NCBI GenBank assembly: GCA_032718475.1
Contig: JAUCBJ010008138.1
Location: 1-54,404, forward strand
Direction: 5' to 3'
DNA length: 54,404 bases
Source of the DNA: Nemertoderma westbladi
Taxonomy: Eukaryota; Xenacoelomorpha; Nemertodermatida; Nemertodermatidae
The notes beneath the pieces are model-generated. The model worked only from the letters and a program-made list of their open reading frames with translations, had not been told where the DNA came from and searched no databases. Below, in pieces: positions 20,422-30,920 of this stretch (the first letter of the stretch is position 1; each line of letters begins with the position of its first letter). Position numbers and translations under genes: made by a program.

Positions 20422-22095
20422 GGACTCTCACCTCTCCTGCAGAGAGCAATAAATCATTATAGCTCCTGGAATCGGCTTTGTAAGGCCGTCATGTATCTTA
20501 AACGATGCTTCCATCATCACTATTCCAGGATGAAGATCGCTAATGATACCGCTCCAACGATATCCGAACAGGTCCATGCTATTAAAGATCTGCCCACTTA
20601 CAAAGTGTCGGATAGGTTTCTGATGGAGAAGATCGGTTACTAGGAGCATGAAGAAACCAATAAGCAGATACTGAGACTCCTGCAAGGCTATGAAGATTCT
20701 GATAAGTATTTCCTGTTGTTGAGAAATCCACAGATGCGGTTAAGGGATCGTTTCTCGAGCACAATGATAGATGGGTTAATACGTGTTGGAGGGAGACTAA
20801 CTAATGCTCCATTGTCCTTTGACTCTAAGTTTCCCATACTCATTAGAAATCTTGAAATACAATTCAAGATGATTGTAGATGTTCACAGTAGGCTTTACCA
20901 TGCTGGTAGAGAACGAGTTCTGAGCGAAATTCGAACTCGCTATTATTTCCATAAGCCCCATAGAGCTCTGAACCAAGTTCTTAGGAACTGTATACCCTGT
21001 AGGAAAGCATTCAGTAGGCCTTTAACACAGCGAGAGGCAGAATTACCTAGGGAACGAGTAAGCTTCTATGAACCACCCTTTACCAATACTGGTGTGGATT
21101 TATTTGGCCCTATTGAAGTATATCGTGCTAGGACTATAGTCAAGCGATGGTGTGTCATCTTTGTTTGTATGACTTGTAGAGCGATCCATGTAGATATGGT
21201 GAATGATCTATCTACCAACAGCTTCATACTGAGTTTACGCCGACAGATCACTCGCTTTGGAACTAGCAACACGATGAGATCTGATAAGGGAACGAACTTC
21301 ATTGGTGCCAATAATGAGATCAAAGCTTACGTTAAAGATTGGAACCAAAGACAGGTGGACGATCAGCTAAGGGTAACAGCATCTAGCTGGACCTTCAACG
21401 CCGCCGACGCCCCTTGGTGGGGAGGAAGTTGGGAGAGATTAATAAGGAGCGTGAAGACCACATTTCACTTTATAGTGCCTTGCCGCGCGTATCTCACCGA
21501 CGAACTTTTGCGGACGTTAATGGAAGAAATCGCCGCCTATCTTAACGAGAGACCGCTTATGCCAGTCTCATCGAGTCCCGACTCCCTAGAAGCGCTAACA
21601 CCCGCGCATTTCCTACTAAAGAAACCTGTAGCCATGCTCCCGCAATCGGAAATCACGGACGGAGACAAATACTGCCGACAAACTTGGCAACTTATGCAGT
21701 TATTATCCCATCGTTTTGCTGACCATTTCGAAAAACATTATCTGCCTACGCTACAACTTCGAACCAAGTGGTTTGCGCAGCAAGAAAACGTCAGCGCCGG
21801 AGACATGGTCCTTATTGTCGAATCAGATCTTCCACGTAAGCGGTGGCAGACAGGTCGTATCATCGAGACTCATATATCCGATGATGGTTTAGTGCGATCG
21901 GTAGAACTCGTCGTCATGCGACGTAACTTTAAGAAACCGGGAATTGTATTTGAAACACAACAACTCAATCGCCCAGTTGGTCGTTTATGTTTACTGGAAA
22001 GAGACAGAGAACTATCCGGAAACTATGGAAGGCAAGATACTCTTCCCACGACCACCTCCCTAATCCAACAAACATCTAGGGACTCCCCAACGTAA
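20422..22095 (+). CDS. pol: BEL/Pao integrase (element C)
   Basis: Same frame as RT. A second in-frame stop (TAG) lies at 20641-20643, after which the frame is open to 22095. Zinc-binding region: YHAGRERVLSEIR...NCIPCRKA. Catalytic core: TGVDLFGP (Asp), RSDKGTNFIGA (Asp), WWGGSWERLIRS (Glu), so the DDE triad is intact. The C-terminal BEL domain has KHYLPTLQLRTKW, GDMVLIVESDLPRKRW and RSVELVV. It would insert the DNA copy into the genome if expressed, but the upstream stops argue against autonomy. Confidence 0.9.
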
Positions 22096-22281
22096 CAACG
22101 TCTGGAGTGGGTGTGTGACTACATTATTGTATATCTGTTTTTATTATTTTTATATTTATGTATGTATTATTATGTAATTTTATTATAATTGTTTTCTTTA
22201 ATTTTATTTAGTAGAATATTATTTTAGCGATTATTTAGTAGATTAGTGCAATATATATATTCGTGTTTATTACTTAATTAC
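22096..22281. other. AT-rich 3' flank of element C
   Basis: Begins tctggagtgggtgtgtg, possibly a PPT, then AT-rich. Its last five bases (attac, 22277-22281) are one copy of the target duplication of element B; the other is at 39446-39450. Confidence 0.5.
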
Positions 22282-22993
22282 TGTAAGATTTTTTCCCCAT
22301 AAAAATCCGGAGGGAAAGAAATCTAGGAACCAAGAAAGGTAAGGTGGAGTACAAAGACTCATGAAAATATACCGGTGACAAAATATCTTCTAAACCAACG
22401 TAGAAATATATCACTAACAATATAAATAATTGTGATCATCTAATCAAATAACTTTAACTTATACAACCGGTAGAATAATATTGGCAAATTGTGAATTTTG
22501 AACACCGTGAATCGAGACTAATAATAATTATGTAGCAACTGTATTATATCAGGACAATAAACAGGGCCGCTTTATCAATATCAAGGCCCCTACTCCTCTA
22601 GGCGGTAATGTAGGTTATATCAGCTGACCAATAGGAAGCTAGCTACCTTTACTACACAGCATTTTCCCTAATGCATTTTCCGCCTAAGTAAACAGTTTAA
22701 CCAATATAATAATATTGTTACAGGGAGCCACTCGGATGGAGAGGATTAATTGAAATCAATATAATACAATACTATAACCGGCACATTATCTAAGGCTATC
22801 TGACGGCTTGTAAAATATAGCACATGAATTTAACTAAATATAATTTCCGGTCAAATAAATTAATTCCTGCTAAGAATATTATTATAAATTTTGCCAACAA
22901 AAATATAAAATATCCGCTGTAGCTGAAACCTGTAAAGCTATAATTTGGACCAAAAATAAGTAAATAACGGAGCGGGTGCCAAAAAAAGTGACA
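22282..22993 (-). repeat. 3' LTR of element B
   Basis: 712 bases, TG...CA on both strands (tgtaagattt...aaagtgaca on the plus strand). It differs from the other LTR by one A in a short A run, as far as I can compare by eye. On the minus strand a purine tract (gagggagtag, 22994-23003) stands just upstream, as expected for a PPT. Confidence 0.95.
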
Positions 22994-24090
22994 CTACTCC
23001 CTCGGGTTCCTATTAACCAAGGGACACGAAATTAATCATTAAGCATTAAGCGCAGTTATATACATACAGTACTACATAAGTAAAATAAATGTTTGACTCA
23101 AAACAAATTGCTTCAGTATGTAAAAAAAAACTTTCATCAATATAAAACGAACAAAGAATTAGCCGAACACAATATTCAACTAGAACATATACTTGTATAT
23201 ATTTAATTAATTAGGATTAATTCGATAAATGAGTTTAGTTTAGTATATTCGAACGGGTTCAATCTTGTGGTTACGAGATACCTTTGTATTCTCACTAAAG
23301 GTTTCCGAATTCGTGAGAATGATTGACAAATGATTGGTAATGTATGTAAGCATCTAATCTTCATCCTTTCTTCCTAACCTCCCTGGAAGTCGAGATGAGG
23401 TGGGACAATGGTCGGTCAAATAGTTTAAATAGACCGAAATCGTGATCCAATGTGATTATAGCATTGTCATATCCGAGTTGGGAAGAAACTCATTATAGGA
23501 CCCGTAAGAAGGCGAACGGTTACCAGGCATATAGTATGCCTGGTATTATGGGTATTATATAGTATGCTCTGTATTAAATGAGAGACATTTCAGTTTTTAG
23601 ATCGCCATCTGTCTGCCACATTTCGCCATTCTTTATAAGGTGGCACACTAATACAATAATTGTGAGCCAAAAAAGTTTATATGTATCCAGAAATGAACGT
23701 TGATTGTTGATGTGGCAAGGAACGGAAGGGGTCTGCCGCCGCCGCAAGAAAGAATGAAGGGGAGGTCTCGACCCCACGGATCAACCAGAGAGTTCCCAGA
23801 GTCCAATGAAAGGCCGTAACCAATCACCATAACAAATTGGGCTTAAAATAAATGTCTGAGCATAAAATAAATGTAGGCCTACCTTATATAATGGCCAAAG
23901 CACATAAATACATACAAATCAGAGCATACTCTCTTAATATAACGGCCAAGCATATATACAAATCAGAGCACACACTCGAGGATTAAGGGTGATTGGGGAC
24001 CACAACAAGAATTACAAGACTGAGCGGCATCCTGCTCCCTGATTTACCCGAGGGGTGACTCACACAGATGTGTGCCGCAAATTGACAATT
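22994..24090 (-). other. 3' non-coding region of element B
   Basis: AT-rich, with only short frames of no recognisable content. No env-like frame was seen between integrase and the 3' LTR. Confidence 0.5.
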
Positions 24091-25527
24091 TTATCTATTT
24101 GAACTAGATAATGTTGGAGCTGGCTCCAGCATAGCTAGTCTCTGGACAGGTCTGTCCAGAATCGATCCAATGGATGTTTTCACTGTTACAGTTCTGATAA
24201 GATTATTTTTATCACTTTTAGTTGCCATGACAACAGCTGACAACCAATGCCGACGGGGAATATTCTCACCTTGGAGGAGAACTAAGTCTCCTACTTTTAA
24301 ATTTAATTGCTCATTCCGCCACTTAGGCGCTAAAGATATTTTTCTTAAATATCCTTCGGACCAGTGGTCCCAAAAGCAATCACTAACATATTGTGAGCGC
24401 TTCCATGCAGACTTACAACTAAATGATAGCTTGTCATCATTCAGTTCGCGTGGAACTGGCACAAATGGTTCATAACCAAGGATGTGCGCAGGGGTGATAA
24501 CCTGGGGCTGATGTAAATCGTTTGTGATCAGTTCAAGTGGGCGGCGCGCATTGAGCATCCCCTCGATTTCAATGAGGACAGTTTGGAGTTGCTCATCGGT
24601 TAAATTTGAGGTAAGAGGGATAATTTTATTCATTGAGTGTTTGATTACCCCGATTTCCCTCTCCCAAATTCCACCTCGCCACTTTGCAGATGGGGTATTG
24701 AATAACCAATCGATTTGGTGCAATTTAAGATGATCTTGGATCACCTGGTGGTTCCATGAATTACACCAAAGCTTAAGCCTATTTGAAGCACCAATGAAAT
24801 TTTTGGCTGAGTCGCAATATATCGTTTTAACCTCACCACGACGGGATGTGAAACGTCGGAAGGCTAATAATAGTGATTCAGTGTCACAACCAATTACACG
24901 ATCGAGATGAGCAGCTCTAGTAGCTAGGCATGTAAAAATTATGCCCCAGCGCTTAACCAATGATCTATTTTGTTTGCAGTTGTATGGGCCCCAAAGATCA
25001 ATACCTGTTCTAGAAAAAGGTTTTTCATGAGGTGTGACTCGATGTGCTGGCAGCTGGCCCATTTTTTGATTTAACAATGGAGCATTCCAACGCCTGCAAG
25101 GGATGCAGCTGCGCAGGATTTCGTTTAGTGCAGCAGTCGGCTTATCAAGCCAGAACCTTTGCCTCAGTTTGGATGAGATTATAGATCGATTAGCATGCAT
25201 ATTCTGCAAATGTATGTCAAGTATCATTTGCTTTTGGATTTCTCCACCTGGAATTAAAATGGGTTTAATATAATTTTCTGAATACGGCCCATTTTGGAGG
25301 CGAGTCTGGATTTTAATCAGGCCATCCTCCAATAACAGGTCATATTTATTCAAGGTGGATGTTTTAGAAATCGGTTTACCTAACTTCAATGCATCATATT
25401 CTGTGGGATATGAATCTCGCTGATACATCTCCAACAAATGTATTTCAGCCGCAAAATATTCATCTCGTGAAGGTACAATGACTAAAGTGTTACTGTCATC
25501 GAGTGGTTCAAGGTTCTTTAACCTTCT
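24091..25527 (-). CDS. pol: BEL/Pao integrase (element B)
   Basis: Continues the RT/RNase H frame after a single in-frame TAG at 25528-25530. The first ATG in this part is at 25437, but coding character (VIVPSRDEYFAAEIHLL) begins at the stop. Zinc region: HANRSIISSKLR...SCIPCRRW. Core: TGIDLWGP (Asp), IYCDSAKNFIGA (Asp), WRGGIWEREI (Glu), a complete DDE triad. The C-terminal domain has LAPKWRNEQLNLKVGDLVLL and RRHWLSAVVMATKS. Apart from the stop it looks intact, in keeping with a young copy. Confidence 0.9.
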   Translation of the reverse strand, partial: RRLKNLEPLDDSNTLVIVPSRDEYFAAEIHLLEMYQRDSYPTEYDALKLGKPISKTSTLNKYDLLLEDGLIKIQTRLQNGPYSENYIKPILIPGGEIQKQMILDIHLQNMHANRSIISSKLRQRFWLDKPTAALNEILRSCIPCRRWNAPLLNQKMGQLPAHRVTPHEKPFSRTGIDLWGPYNCKQNRSLVKRWGIIFTCLATRAAHLDRVIGCDTESLLLAFRRFTSRRGEVKTIYCDSAKNFIGASNRLKLWCNSWNHQVIQDHLKLHQIDWLFNTPSAKWRGGIWEREIGVIKHSMNKIIPLTSNLTDEQLQTVLIEIEGMLNARRPLELITNDLHQPQVITPAHILGYEPFVPVPRELNDDKLSFSCKSAWKRSQYVSDCFWDHWSEGYLRKISLAPKWRNEQLNLKVGDLVLLQGENIPRRHWLSAVVMATKSDKNNLIRTVTVKTSIGSILDRPVQRLAMLEPAPTLSSSNR

Positions 25528-28500
25528 CTATTGTCGCTGCGGCTTTGCAGAGGCCCCACTGTATAAACATTGTAGCCACTTTTTAGCTACAATTTTGCAC
25601 AGTGCTAACACTCTGACTGCTCGCGACCAACAACCAATGGTCTTCAAATGAGACAAGACAACATCAGGGAGTTCATCTTTCGCTACTATTACAGTTGCTG
25701 TAATTTCAGGAGCTGCTCCCATGGTTAAATCTGTGCGTGCTGTTCCCATGGAAGACTTTGACAATGCTACTCCCATGGTTGGCCCAGTGGGTTCTACTCC
25801 CATAGTGGAATCCCGGGCTTTAGACTTGTTGGGAAGCTTTGGAGGAGGTTTAACTTCGAGAAGAGTCTCATCATGTTTGGTAGGGGTAGGCTGTTGAGGC
25901 CAATACTCAATCTGTTTCAATAAAAATGATGGACCATTGTTCCATAGTTTATTATTTTTCAGTTCTTGGATGCTACACCCACGTGATGCTACATCGGCAG
26001 GATTCTCATCACCGGGGCACCAATGCCATTGATCAAGGCTAGATCGATCCAATATTTGGGCGCGTCGATTTGCAGTGTAGGTTTTCAAACTTTTTTCTGT
26101 TGATAGATATAGAAGAACTAATTTGGCATCTGTCCAGAAATATAAGCTTGTTCTAAATCCTAGCTGTGCTTGAGCATCAATAGCTACTTCTGATGCAAGC
26201 ACTGCAGCCAACAATTCTGCACGCGGAATAGACACAAATGAGTTTGTTCGTATGACATGTGCCTTGGAAGTTAGGAAGGCGATTCGAATTTCATGGGTCA
26301 CTCTTCGAATGTATAATACAGTTCCAATAGCTAGCTGTGATGCATCACTGAATGCATGGATTTCATATGTTGCATTTGAGTCATCATTAGAAAAATAGTT
26401 CCTTGGAATCCTCAGTGAATCCACATCAGCTATCTGTTTAGACCACTCATTCCAGCGTTTCAGTATTTCTGAATCAGTTATGGGATCATCCCACCCAAGC
26501 CTACTTAACCATAGTTGCTGAAATATCAACCGGCCAATGAGGACAACTGGGCTGATAAATCCTACTGGATCGAAAAAGCTCGCTGTTTGGCTCAAAATAA
26601 GTCTTTTTGTCCAGTGTCGGGGGTTTATAAATGGCTTCCATCTGACATAGAGAGTATCTTCATTGGGATTCCACCCCAATCCCAGAGATTTTGCTTCTGG
26701 AATCATGTTTACAAGTAAATCTGCATCCTGTATTGAGCGGTGTTGTTCAGGAATTGCCTGAAGGAATTCTTTCGAATTGCTACAGAATTTCAAAAGGTTG
26801 AAGCCACCCAGTTTAAGACATTCAATCAGTTGCTTGGCAACAGAGATTTCTGTCATTAGCTGAGTCCCAGTTCTGAAGCAATCATCAAAATAAAAGTCTC
26901 TAAGGATAGTAGTTAAGACCTCAGGGTCGAACTCATGACCAAAGTCTTTGCCAGTCTGATTGACATCGTGTATGACAATGCATGGCGAATCTAATTTTCC
27001 GAATACATGAACAGTAAACCAGAATTCCTTTGGCTCTCCTTTCATGGTTCTATCAGGCCACCAGAGAAATCGAAGTGAGTCACGGTCTTCTTCTGGGACA
27101 AAGACTTGATGAAACATAGCCTCAATATCTGAATTCCATGCTATTGAATACTGCCGAAATCGTAGAAGTATGCCAAACAAGTTGTTTATTATATTAGGGC
27201 CACTAAGCAGTTCATCATTTAGCGACTTTCCACGGAAGGTTGAAGATGCATTGCACACTACACGGACTTTACCCGGTTTATCCGGATGTGTTACAGCATG
27301 GTGAGGCAGATAATTTGTACGTGAAGTCGTTCTTTCTGGATCTGGAACAGGAACTAGGTAACCTTGTTGGATATAATTGTCTATCTGGGCATAGTACAGA
27401 TCTTGAAGCTCATTGTTTTGTAGTAATTTCTTACGCAGTGCATTAGCTTGTCTTAATGCAACTTCTCTATTATTAGGGAGTCGAGGTGTATCACGTTTCC
27501 ACAACATGCTTGTCTGGTAATGACCATTGCTCAGGTGTGTAGTTGTTGACTGAAGAATTTCGTTTGCACGCTTCTCCAATGGGCTAGTGGATATATTCCA
27601 TGAGCCAGGCTCTGGGGTATCCTTTTGCATATACCGATTTATGTCATCTGTGAATTGGTTAGTGATCTGTAAGACTTGTTGTACCGTATCATGTAGATCT
27701 ACAGGTAGATCTGTATTTGCTAAATGATCGATGAGATTAGGGTCTTCTGTTAGTTCATTACAAACATCAACAAATTCATCTGGATTGGAGATTTGGAACA
27801 CAGCTAAAGGTTGAATTTCAGGGGAAGTTTCATCATCTGAATTATCTTGAGAGTTTCTTGTTGAAAATCTGTGTCGCTCCAAAACACTAGGGTGAGGAGC
27901 TCTCTTGTACCACCCAAATACAGTTTGTGCTGCTCGTGCTTGATGTGGTTTTGGGTTGGGAGGACGATACTTATATATATGGTGTGCCTCAAAGATATCT
28001 TGACCAATTAGCAATATGGTACGACTGTCATCAGTGAACTTCAATGATGGAATTTTAAGTTTGTCAGTAAAATATTGTTGTTCCTTTAAAGACCAAGACT
28101 TAGGACTGGAAAAGGAATCGGCTAAGCCATCTATCGCTTTGAGATTAATGTTATTCATTGGAAGTTGCTTTTCATTATAATCTAGTTTTGGAAATGGGGA
28201 ATCTAACTGACATTTAAGACTGCCAACCATCATACTCTGATCACTATTTAAAGTTGAGACCTTGATCAGTTTGAGGGGACCCAATGGCCCAAGTTCCTTG
28301 GCTACTGAGATATCAATGTAGGAGCTTGTGCTTGCTGTATCTAATACAGCATTGAGAACTCGACTAGAATATTTACCAGTTACCAGAATAGGGAGCACAT
28401 TAAAAGATCGCATGTAATTAGTTGATGTCACACTCTTGAAGCTGCACTCATCTTCAAAAGAATTTTCATCTTCCGAAAGGATGAATGAAGAATCATACAA

Positions 28501-28965
28501 ATTATCATCGTCGTGGTTTTCAGACTCCTCACTACCTTCCTCAGCATCGCTAAATGTCACCTTTGATGTTTTGTTTTTAGGGGGATACTTAGTCTTAGTG
28601 GTAGTCTTCGATGGAGTAGATTTGGATGAGGTTGTTGTTAACTTCTTGGATGATATTGGTCCTTGTGGTACATGTACAGGAAGTGTTGGCGATGGAGATT
28701 TGGTAGATGCTGGAGTCACCTCAGCACCAACTGATGACTTCAAGAAAGTTCCAGCATGTAGTGCTCCAGAACTATCATCATGCAAAGATTCATGGTGACG
28801 TTTAGTACATTTTGTACAGGTTTGAGTAGATGTGCACTGACGTACTAGGTGATTGTAGCTTAAGCACAGATAGCCATAAACTAAGCGACCTCGCGAGCAT
28901 TCGTTTAGTTTGAAGTGGTAAAGCCATATAAGTGTTACATTGAACCATAGTTCGGTGGTGACCAT
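25528..28965 (-). CDS. pol: BEL/Pao protease, RT and RNase H (element B)
   Basis: About 1,100 residues open. It begins with the last Gag knuckles (NHLVRQC, CTKCTKRHHESLH), then a Ser/Thr/Lys-rich linker. A retropepsin-like region follows with VLDTASTSSYID; the residue after Asp-Thr is Ala where most proteases have Gly. RT shows VRVVCNASS, NSDIEAMFHQVF (catalytic Asp), RFLWWPDR and the YxDD box FYFDDCFRTG. Connection SFFDPVGFISP; RNase H-like HAFSDASQLAIGTVLYI, IPRAELLAAVLA, WHWCPGDENPADVASRG. The frame ends at TAG 25528-25530, with integrase in the same frame beyond it. The start overlaps the gag frame (28802-28965) with a frame change. Confidence 0.9.
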   Translation of the reverse strand: MVTTELWFNVTLIWLYHFKLNECSRGRLVYGYLCLSYNHLVRQCTSTQTCTKCTKRHHESLHDDSSGALHAGTFLKSSVGAEVTPASTKSPSPTLPVHVPQGPISSKKLTTTSSKSTPSKTTTKTKYPPKNKTSKVTFSDAEEGSEESENHDDDNLYDSSFILSEDENSFEDECSFKSVTSTNYMRSFNVLPILVTGKYSSRVLNAVLDTASTSSYIDISVAKELGPLGPLKLIKVSTLNSDQSMMVGSLKCQLDSPFPKLDYNEKQLPMNNINLKAIDGLADSFSSPKSWSLKEQQYFTDKLKIPSLKFTDDSRTILLIGQDIFEAHHIYKYRPPNPKPHQARAAQTVFGWYKRAPHPSVLERHRFSTRNSQDNSDDETSPEIQPLAVFQISNPDEFVDVCNELTEDPNLIDHLANTDLPVDLHDTVQQVLQITNQFTDDINRYMQKDTPEPGSWNISTSPLEKRANEILQSTTTHLSNGHYQTSMLWKRDTPRLPNNREVALRQANALRKKLLQNNELQDLYYAQIDNYIQQGYLVPVPDPERTTSRTNYLPHHAVTHPDKPGKVRVVCNASSTFRGKSLNDELLSGPNIINNLFGILLRFRQYSIAWNSDIEAMFHQVFVPEEDRDSLRFLWWPDRTMKGEPKEFWFTVHVFGKLDSPCIVIHDVNQTGKDFGHEFDPEVLTTILRDFYFDDCFRTGTQLMTEISVAKQLIECLKLGGFNLLKFCSNSKEFLQAIPEQHRSIQDADLLVNMIPEAKSLGLGWNPNEDTLYVRWKPFINPRHWTKRLILSQTASFFDPVGFISPVVLIGRLIFQQLWLSRLGWDDPITDSEILKRWNEWSKQIADVDSLRIPRNYFSNDDSNATYEIHAFSDASQLAIGTVLYIRRVTHEIRIAFLTSKAHVIRTNSFVSIPRAELLAAVLASEVAIDAQAQLGFRTSLYFWTDAKLVLLYLSTEKSLKTYTANRRAQILDRSSLDQWHWCPGDENPADVASRGCSIQELKNNKLWNNGPSFLLKQIEYWPQQPTPTKHDETLLEVKPPPKLPNKSKARDSTMGVEPTGPTMGVALSKSSMGTARTDLTMGAAPEITATVIVAKDELPDVVLSHLKTIGCWSRAVRVLALCKIVAKKWLQCLYSGASAKPQRQ

Positions 28966-30920
28966 TACATACAGGACAATGAATTCGGGTGCTATGTTTA
29001 TCTTTCATGTTGTTACAACTCTCCCTGACTAATTTGGTCATCTCAGAGAGGACTGTAAAGACTGAACCAGTGGTGTCACTCTCTGAAATATTATTTGAAG
29101 CAGTTTGTTCATCTTCAATGACTAATTTATGGGTTTTTTCATGACCTCGATGACTGGAAGTTACTCTAGTGGAATCTGGAAAGGACAAGGGTGTTACCCC
29201 TACCTGATTCGGTAGATTCATTGCCCTTGACTCATCTTTAACTAAACGAGTAAAATCTCGCAAAGTTTCTTGGAGCCCACGGTCTCGAATTGACCGGACT
29301 TCTCTTTTCCACTTTCTCTGGAGTTCATTGGGAAGCCTATTGGCCATTGCGGCAATGGCATCCCAATTCTGTAATAATGATTGCTGTCCAAATTGGTGTA
29401 ATGTTCTAAGGCCTGCCTGAAGCTCCTGGTTAAAAAAGAAGAGACCCTGATTTCCTTTTATAGGAGGGCCACTTCTCAGTTTATGGCTGATATTACCAGA
29501 GAGGACTCGGGGGTCACCATAATAGGTGTCAAGTTCTTCCCAAGCATCTGCAAACTCATCAGGTGTACCTCTCAGGCCTTCTACCATTTTCAGGGGTGGA
29601 CCTTCTAAAAATGTTAATAAATATGCAAACTTCTCATGCTCGGAGAAGTCCTTTGTAACAACAAAGTCAGTGAATTCTAAGTAAAAATTGCACCATTGTT
29701 CAGGTTTTCCCGAAAACTTGGCAATTTTCATCTCAGGCAAGTTCTTCCTGGCCTGCAGTTCCTTCATAGTTCTAGCAAAGGCATTGCGATCATCATAGTA
29801 ATTATGATGACCAATCGGGCGCATAATTTGCCTTGAAGGTCCTGGTGGCACATGATAGGGAATTGCACCTTCACTTGGGTCTAAATTAATGGGCTCTTGG
29901 TTTGATCTAGGGTTGTGAAAATTTTTGTTTTGATGTGTTTGATCTGATCGATGACCATGGTGCCCAGAATTTAACCGTCCGTGGTCAACTCTAGCTTGAT
30001 TGTTACGATATTGATCATATTGATCATATCGGATTTCATCTGATCTAATCTGAGTATTATGGCGTTGATCATGGTGGTTTTGATCATAATTGGTCTGATC
30101 AGAATAACCTTGATCATTTCTGTTAGGATGACCATGACGGATATTGTGACGGTAACCTGAATTAGGATTACGAATGTGAGTATGATCATGAGGAGTGGAC
30201 TGTGCAATCGGTGCCCCGTGGCCAACAATTGGCTGATTAGCCCAGTTGTGGTTATTTGAGTGGTGCATATATTTCTCCTGGAGAACTTTCTCATTAGACC
30301 ACTCTTGATTTGCATATTTGTGATAATAACTATGTTCTTGGTAGTCAGTTTCTGAATCTGTAGATAGATTATCATGCTGTTTTTTTCTTTTACAATCAGC
30401 GTGATCAGTTTGATCAGGCAGATCAACTTCATTATCAGGCTGCAATGCAGCTGCGATTATCTCCATGGATCTAGTAGCTGTGCTAATTTGAGCCCCTAAT
30501 TGAGATACAAGGTTAATAACAACTGCTTGACTATCTGTAAAAGTAGGTTGATCTCCTTGGTCTGTGAGAATTTGTTGTTCGGACCTCTTTTGCTTAGATG
30601 GGACTTCTTGATCATGTGAAACATTCTGATCATTGGGCTCATCAATTAAACCTGATGATGACATCTGATTTTTAGGCACATTAACCCAATTGCCCTTAGA
30701 GTCAGTCAAATACCTAGGCCGACCTTCATACGCCCATTCTGGAATATTTAAATCATTAATTGGGACTGGTCGATCTGATTGATTGGTTACTGAATTGGGA
30801 TGAACTCTACGAGTTGGTTCATTACCTCCCTTATAAGGCCTATCTTGATCATCTCTTGTTAGGTGTTGTATTTTTTCAACGCGATTTTGAATTTGTTGAT
30901 CATATTCTTTAAATTTTGAA
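28802..30920 (-). CDS. gag: BEL/Pao gag, middle and C-terminal part (element B)
   Basis: Open from the edge of the nested LINE (30920) to 28802. The first third is very rich in Asp, Gln, His and Asn (repeats such as YDQYDQYRNN), low complexity and prion-like. The capsid block follows: LPEMKIAKFSGKPEQWCNF, LLTFLEGPPLKMVEGL, ELDTYYGDPRVLSG. It ends with the first knuckle, HCPVCNGHHRTMVQC. In the last 160 bases the frame overlaps pol in another frame, so the two need a frame change near TKRMLA. The N-terminal part of the same gag lies beyond the LINE, at 34711-35744. Confidence 0.88.
30861..30920 (+). repeat. target-site duplication of the LINE, left copy
   Basis: About 60 bases of element B gag, repeated at 34711-34770. 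The copies differ at two bases (gcga here, acaa on the right), both CpG sites. Confidence 0.92.

Noticed and set aside
24219-24233. X-box-like gttgccatgacaac inside element B integrase
   Set aside because: It is explained by the coding sequence (VVMATKS) and is a single site away from the array.
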